DNA of 64,000 nucleotides, taken from assembly GCA_022695795.1 (NCBI GenBank), contig MU404073.1:62001-126000 (forward strand), read 5' to 3'. Position 1 is the first letter of the stretch. Every line of letters starts with the position of its first letter. Position numbers and translations under genes: made by a program. The stretch comes from Biscogniauxia marginata (Eukaryota; Ascomycota; Sordariomycetes; Xylariales; Xylariaceae). Shown here in pieces: positions 58,840 through 64,000 of the stretch. The notes beneath the pieces are model-generated. The model was not told the DNA's origin. It did no database searches and worked only from the letters and a program-made list of their open reading frames with translations.

Positions 58840-60506
58840 TTAGCGTTGGACGGGCTTGAGATAAGTAGAGAGCGGCCCCTTTTCCCAGAAGAAATAAATC
58901 TTCTGCTCCTCAAGCCACGAACGGCTCTCGTCTGCGATAGCTATATCAAAGTTCCACACAAGTCGGGCAATAATGGTACGCATTTCATTATAAGCAAGGC
59001 TAGTGGCTCGTTAGTATAGCACATGACAAAATCTTGGCTAGTTACTCACTTGCGTCCGATGCAATTCCTCGGTCCAGTATGGAAAGGCTGCATGGCTTCC
59101 AGGTGATCGGTGGAAAATTCAGGATCGTAAAGCCACCGTTGGGGTCGGAATGAATGAGCATCCTTGAAATGAGTTTTATTATGATTGATGGCCCATTGGT
59201 GAATTGCCACGACGGTCTAGATTGGAGTGTCAGTATTACAACGAGAAAAGGGAAAATCAACAGTACTCACATTCTCGGGTATATAGTGACCGGCAATACT
59301 AACACCACCGGAGGGGACAACCCTGGGCAGACCAGTGGGCACAGGGGGGTAGAGACGCAGAGCCTCGTTCAGACAGGCTAGAAGGTATGGAAGCTTGATT
59401 ACGGACTCGAAATTGATGTCATCCTCAGATTTGAAAGCAGAGCGAACTTCATTGGTGAGCTTCTCGAGACAGTCACGATTGGTTAGTAAAAAGTAGGTCA
59501 CGCCCGAAAGCAATGTAGCCGTAGTCTCGGACCCTGCCATGATCAAGGTGCTGGCATTGGCTTGCAGGTTTTCGAATTGAGGGTTCTTGTTGATAAGCCC
59601 TTGGATCAAATCGGGGCGTTCCTGGCCAATATCTAAACGGCGTTGAAGTTTGGCTTTTGTAAATTCCATATGGCTCTCTCGCTCACGCTTTGCCTTTTCC
59701 GGGACCATAGCGAACATGAGCTTTTTGATAAATGGATAGTGGCCACCGGTCTGAACAACAGTTCCAACGCGGCCCATCTGAAATATGGCCTTGACCCAAG
59801 GGTGGTAGTCTGAGTTGTCGAGGCAGCCGAAGGACTCGCCGAACGCGAGGTCACCGATGACATCGAAAGTCGTAAAGTTGTACCAAGCCGCTAGGTTGAC
59901 AGGTTTAGCGCCGCCCTGACCCTGTTCGTAGAGACGCGAGATGAGGAGATCTAGGTAATTTTTAATGATCGGCTCCTGCTCCCGCATACTGCGATCACTG
60001 AAGCCGTGAGCAAGCTGTCGTCGGAGTGAGGTATGCTCTTCACGATCGCAGGTATTGACGATGTCAGTTGGCTCCGAAGCCACAGGGCGGTAGAAAGACT
60101 CCCATTTCTCCAATACCGGTTGCCCTTGAGCACGATGGCCGTGAATGTCCTTCCAGGCTTGAACGTTGGAGAAAGCAAGCTCGTTTGGAGCGATGCGCAC
60201 TACTTCGCCATATTTTTCGTGCAAGTTTAGCATGTAGAAAGGTAGGGTGCCATTGATAAGTCGATAGCAGTATGGGATGCGAGAAATACGCCAGAAGATA
60301 GGGCCAGGGTGGTTTCGTAACGGGTGGAAGAAAATATTGTATATAGCGTTGACGGCCACATAGACGAGACCCTTGAAGAGCTATAGTTAGCATACAGATG
60401 CCGTAGGGTTACGACACATCCTGTGTCTAGTTTAGAAATGACGTACAAGGGCGGTGGCTAGGCCAATGAGCTTGCCGAAGCTAAGACTCAGGAATAGAAA
60501 GCCCAT
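58840..60506 (-). CDS. Cytochrome P450 monooxygenase (CYP65-like)
   Basis: Complete microsomal P450 of 498 residues. Minus-strand exons are 60506-60447, 60380-59271, 59216-59050 and 58999-58840. The hydrophobic first exon is the start of the ER membrane anchor, continuing into the second exon. Conserved elements are AGSETT in helix I (about residue 300), the ExxR EALR (about 360), FRPQRW and the heme loop FHTGPRNCIGR with Cys442. The long frame ends prematurely at 59217 unless the 55-nt intron is removed, after which everything is in frame. Overall sequence resembles the fungal isotrichodermin C-15 hydroxylase-like group. It needs a P450 reductase encoded elsewhere. It stands alone, with 3.3-kb gene-free DNA on both sides. 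Confidence 0.95.
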
Positions 60507-63500
60507 GTTACCAGTCAGACTAGATTTGACTGAGGTTTGCTTTAGAAAGGGTTGTACAAGTAAAAACAAGAAGCAGGTGTCTCTAATGAGGCAACTCTGT
60601 CGTACACCTAGTTGGTGTTGAAAGCCGAGAAAAACTTAGTTATAATCTATAAACGCCATGGCAGAGAACGAGGGCCATTATTATAGTAGTCATGTTTCAT
60701 GAAACTCCTAGTGTACTTCATTTTATGATTCGGTAAGACTCAAAACCGAAGACTTCGTGCCAAGTTCTTGGGAGTTATGCATGCGTGTGTTGCCCCTTTC
60801 GGCACTGATCACTTGGTTCCCCACAATCGTAAAAACCCTCATATCTGCAATTGGAGTGTAGCACTCAATACGACAGTCGGATCTATTCAGGAACAACTTA
60901 ACCAATCAGCCTTGAAGCACAGCCCTTTTAGTAAGCTATAGTGCATATATCCAACACATCACTATAGGTTTCAACTACCCTGTGTACAGGCTTATGATTT
61001 GTCCATACACATACCGGGATTCTGGTTACCTACCTAATGTAGGGGGTCTTCATGATGTTGCGGTGAAATTGTGGACCTGCCGTAGTTTTGCCAAAGTCCT
61101 CTCTTCATGGCCACATTGAAACCCACATTTACATGCGATATAGCGATAGGTTCTCTGCCTACCTACACGTGCTAGACTATAGACATGTGAACACGTAATC
61201 GAGCCAGGCCAAAGGTCTAACGGTGAATTGCTTTCGGCAGTGTACAATACAACCTTAACCCAAGCTAGCCTCCTACCTAGTAAATAAACCCCGAGACGTG
61301 CCACAACTTTAAAGCACGATTCGAGAACCGTTGGCCCCATCTACTAGAAGGACATTAGTGTTCGGTTTCGCCTGGAGACCCACTGGAGTAAATACAGTTC
61401 AACATGTATCATGCTGCTTAACTAGGTAAGTATTATTGATACTGATTCCGGTTGATATGGTCTAAGTATTGATAGATTGATTAATCAACACTGTAGCGTC
61501 ATTTAACAAACTTGGCAAGGATATTGTTGAATCCAATCTCTTACCAGAACATAATCCCCTAGAATGGCCACTTTGGCATCAGATTCTACCAGGACGTTTT
61601 GAATACACCCTGGTTACAAAGTCCGGATAGATAACAGCAGTGCCCATCTTTCCGTACATATCTCACATCAATTCAGTCACTTTGATTCGTGATTGCACCG
61701 GGATATGACATCACGGACGATTAGATAAGGGGCAAGGTCCGTAAAAGGGTGCCTTGGCTAGGGATCCACGAGCCAGGCTCTTTATCACCAATACACCTCC
61801 TGCTGCCCCATATGCACTCACATCACATTTCATTGGTTTTCTATAGTCATCCTAATCACTTGGATAAGTACAATGGATTCCAAGAATGTAGCGGGTCGTA
61901 TACGGCCTGCTACAACGCCAAATACTCTCTTGGCTCTTTCAGGGCCTTAACATTGCTAGGTAGGCCCAAACCCTCTCTTCCAAGTCTTGGGGAGATTAAA
62001 TAAGGGTGTCTTGGGAGGGTTTTTATTCGCAGTGAAAACAATCCTACAGATTAGAGTGGCTTTGCAACCACACTAAGTTTGCACTAGCAATTAGGTATTA
62101 AGGTTATCAATCTATATCTATCTATGCCTACCTACCTGATATATCCCGGATTCTACGGTGATTTAGCTATCTAGCATCAAAGCAATACAATGCAAGGGCT
62201 TCTAAACTACATTCTTTTGAGGATATTGTAAAGCTTTGTGCGAACCTTGTAGATATGATCAGCGTTTCCCCTTTTGGCGTTCAAGTCGGTGCCACTTGGA
62301 ATAGGGACTGACCTCCGAACGAGCAAAGCACATACATTATAGTGCGGAGCTTAGGGAAAAGTCATCAATACCAGCTTTGTGCAGGCACAAAGCTTCTCTC
62401 ATCATCTTAAAAGCCAACGGCTTTATTTTGAAGCCGCCAACAATTAAGGCCAAGCGATGCAATCAATTTCTCGAAGTGTCAAAGCCTACGTGGTGGCTAA
62501 TCCAGTGCCATACTGAACTTGTTTTCCCCGTCACAGTCAAATTATCATCCCTTGTTCTCCGTCTTGGAAGCCAGTCATATTGATCTAGATGACAGTTAAG
62601 TTGACACGGATACGGCCGATGGATAGGGCAGGTAATGCACACAAGGGTAAACTTCTCCCTTCAATACCAAACAAGGTGTAGCTACTAGTGGACAGGCCCA
62701 GAAGCATCGAGGTCGATCTTCGAAATTCGTGTTTTGGATACGGAGGTAATCTGGGTTTGGCTGTTGTAGAAATGCCGAAACCGAGCTAAACTCCGAGATA
62801 CAAAACTGCCGACATTGCGACGACTCTGAATTCCTGACACTGGAAGAAGCTACACTGGGTACCTAGGTAGTAGGGATTGTAAATAGGTTGGCTCTCGTAC
62901 ACTACGGAGATAAGTCAACTCGTCGCAATACCTCCAGCAGCCTTTACTACATCCGGCGAGGTGGATAGGTATCGCCCACTAATCAAATGCATAAATGAGC
63001 GAATACCACCTCGCATCCGGTTCTGGAATTACAACCCTTGTCTGCTGATACATCTAAACAGCCCTACAACGCAAACAATAAGATTGACAGCTGGGCGAGC
63101 AACCAGGTACATATCAACCAATCAGCAGGTTATCCGAGACTGTCATGTGCATGCACAACTAAATCGGCTCCCCCGAATAACTAGGTAGTATGAATCGGCG
63201 CATTGGGTTGCGGAGGTTCCGTTCAATTAGTTATGCAAAAACCATTGCGGCAGCCTAATTATACACGTCTATGTATCGCAGGCACATGCACAATGTGTTG
63301 GGGCGACAGAGATCTCGAGGGCAGACGTGGTGTCTCATGATATTTGCTCGGCAGATCGAGGGGCGGCTCAGCTCGAGGGACTAGCGCAGAGTATAGGAAG
63401 CCTGACTATCTCGAGTCAACTGAACGCAAGAAAGAATATGAACCGGATTGCAGTAAAGACGCATCCGTTATAATGACTACGAATAACTTGCTCTTGAGTC

Positions 63501-63910
63501 ATAAATAACCAAGGGATAGTCGAACCCACTTACCACTCCACGTAGTCGCAAACCGAGAGCGAGAGCGAAGCACTAAAGCTATATCGAGTACGGTTAGCCG
63601 AGTTCCGGGCTGTGCCGCGCAACCTTTGCGCCGCGAAAGCTTCGTCGAGCTTCGTTGAGTGGGGCCGAACGTTCTTTGGAGGTTGCCTGGCGGGATTTCA
63701 GGAGTCTCGAGTTCCCCGAATTCGCACCACATCTGCATTCTCGACAGTGGAGAGCAACTTCACAACCGGCGCTGCCCAAGCCGAGAGAGAAATTCATAAA
63801 ATGGGTTGTATTAAATAGTTCAAGTTTTCATGACCGTGATGTTTTACATCCTTGATTACTCTAAAGTCTTTTATCGACGTACTGAATCCATACACCATTG
63901 AGCGTCAGAT
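60507..63910. other. Gene-free 3.4-kb intergenic region
   Basis: Includes the P450 promoter at its left end. Frames are up to 96 codons and none is convincing. TAGGTAGG-type runs recur at about 62127-62136 and 62860-62870. Nothing else is supportable. Confidence 0.4.
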
Positions 63911-64000
63911 ATGGTGAACTCACACGAGCCTAGTAGTCGTCCTACCAGCCATGCTGGAGAAAAGAATACGCAGCTTTCCGACACGGACGCCGCCACCGAA
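63911..64000 (+). CDS. Start of a reading frame cut by the window end
   Basis: An ATG at 63911 opens a frame that stays open for the 30 codons left in the window. The peptide is hydrophilic (MVNSHEPSSRPTSH, later EKNTQLSDTD) and looks like the cytosolic N-terminus of many fungal membrane transporters, but this is only a resemblance in composition. No function can be assigned. Confidence 0.45.
   Translation, partial: MVNSHEPSSRPTSHAGEKNTQLSDTDAATE

Noticed and set aside
59217..59271. Apparent early stop in the P450, lacking the heme loop
   Set aside because: The stop lies in a 55-nt intron; the next exon carries FHTGPRNCIGR in frame.
1..64000. CRISPR arrays, rRNA or intact tRNA genes
   Set aside because: No regularly spaced identical repeats and no sequence that folds as a complete tRNA were found by eye; the sequence is eukaryotic.

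Overview
The window looks like nuclear DNA of a filamentous ascomycete (Pezizomycotina). Genes carry short GT-AG introns, usually about 45-150 nt. Families typical of these fungi are present: a Zn2Cys6 regulator, a HET-domain protein, an FSH1-type hydrolase, a CYP65-like P450 and BBE-like and fructosyl-amine-oxidase-like flavoenzymes. The landscape is two-speed: gene islands of ordinary composition are separated by very AT-rich, TpA-rich tracts that look like repeats mutated by RIP (repeat-induced point mutation). All 17 recognised genes could be assembled into intact reading frames by hand-placing introns. No intact rRNA, tRNA, CRISPR array or complete autonomous transposon was seen.

Region 1 (1-27 kb) is the accessory part. 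After a 2.1 kb AT-rich block comes a compact island: FSH1-type serine hydrolase (2748-3386, +), SDR (4159-5209, -), 2-oxoglutarate/Fe(II) dioxygenase (5802-7046, +), AYR1-like SDR (7723-8817, -) and a DHA1-type MFS exporter (9240-11189, +). SDR/dioxygenase and AYR1-like/MFS are two divergent pairs, each with one shared promoter. Both promoters hold a triplet of TCGG-core elements. The MFS stop codon sits at the edge of the next AT-rich block, which holds nested inverted repeats and adjoins a 229-bp MITE. A CTF1/FarA-like Zn2Cys6 regulator (14463-17406, -) follows, isolated between decayed repeats. The set has tailoring, export and regulatory genes but no PKS, NRPS, terpene synthase or other backbone gene. 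From 17.4 to 27 kb there is only decayed repeat DNA: diverged repeat copies, LTR-like ends and a possible F-box relic.

Region 2 (27-45 kb) is more housekeeping-like: PhoD-like phosphatase, mitochondrial P5C dehydrogenase, epoxide hydrolase, acyltransferase-3 membrane protein, zinc-free MDR-type reductase and a HET-domain protein. Several of these have very GC-rich coding sequence, and P5C dehydrogenase changes composition part-way along the gene.

Region 3 (46-64 kb) holds an M81/MlrC-like metallohydrolase, a Gfo/Idh/MocA oxidoreductase, a fructosyl-amine/sarcosine-oxidase-like flavoenzyme and a BBE-like bicovalent flavin oxidase, arranged as two tail-to-tail pairs. A complete P450 lies further on, and a new reading frame begins in the last 90 bases. 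The four-enzyme group could be a catabolic set for modified amino acids or peptides, but that is inference.

The most interesting candidates are the backbone-less tailoring/export/regulator island with shared promoter elements, and the M81-Gfo/Idh-amine oxidase-BBE group. Structural curiosities include an 8-nt micro-exon, a GC-AG intron and the MITE.
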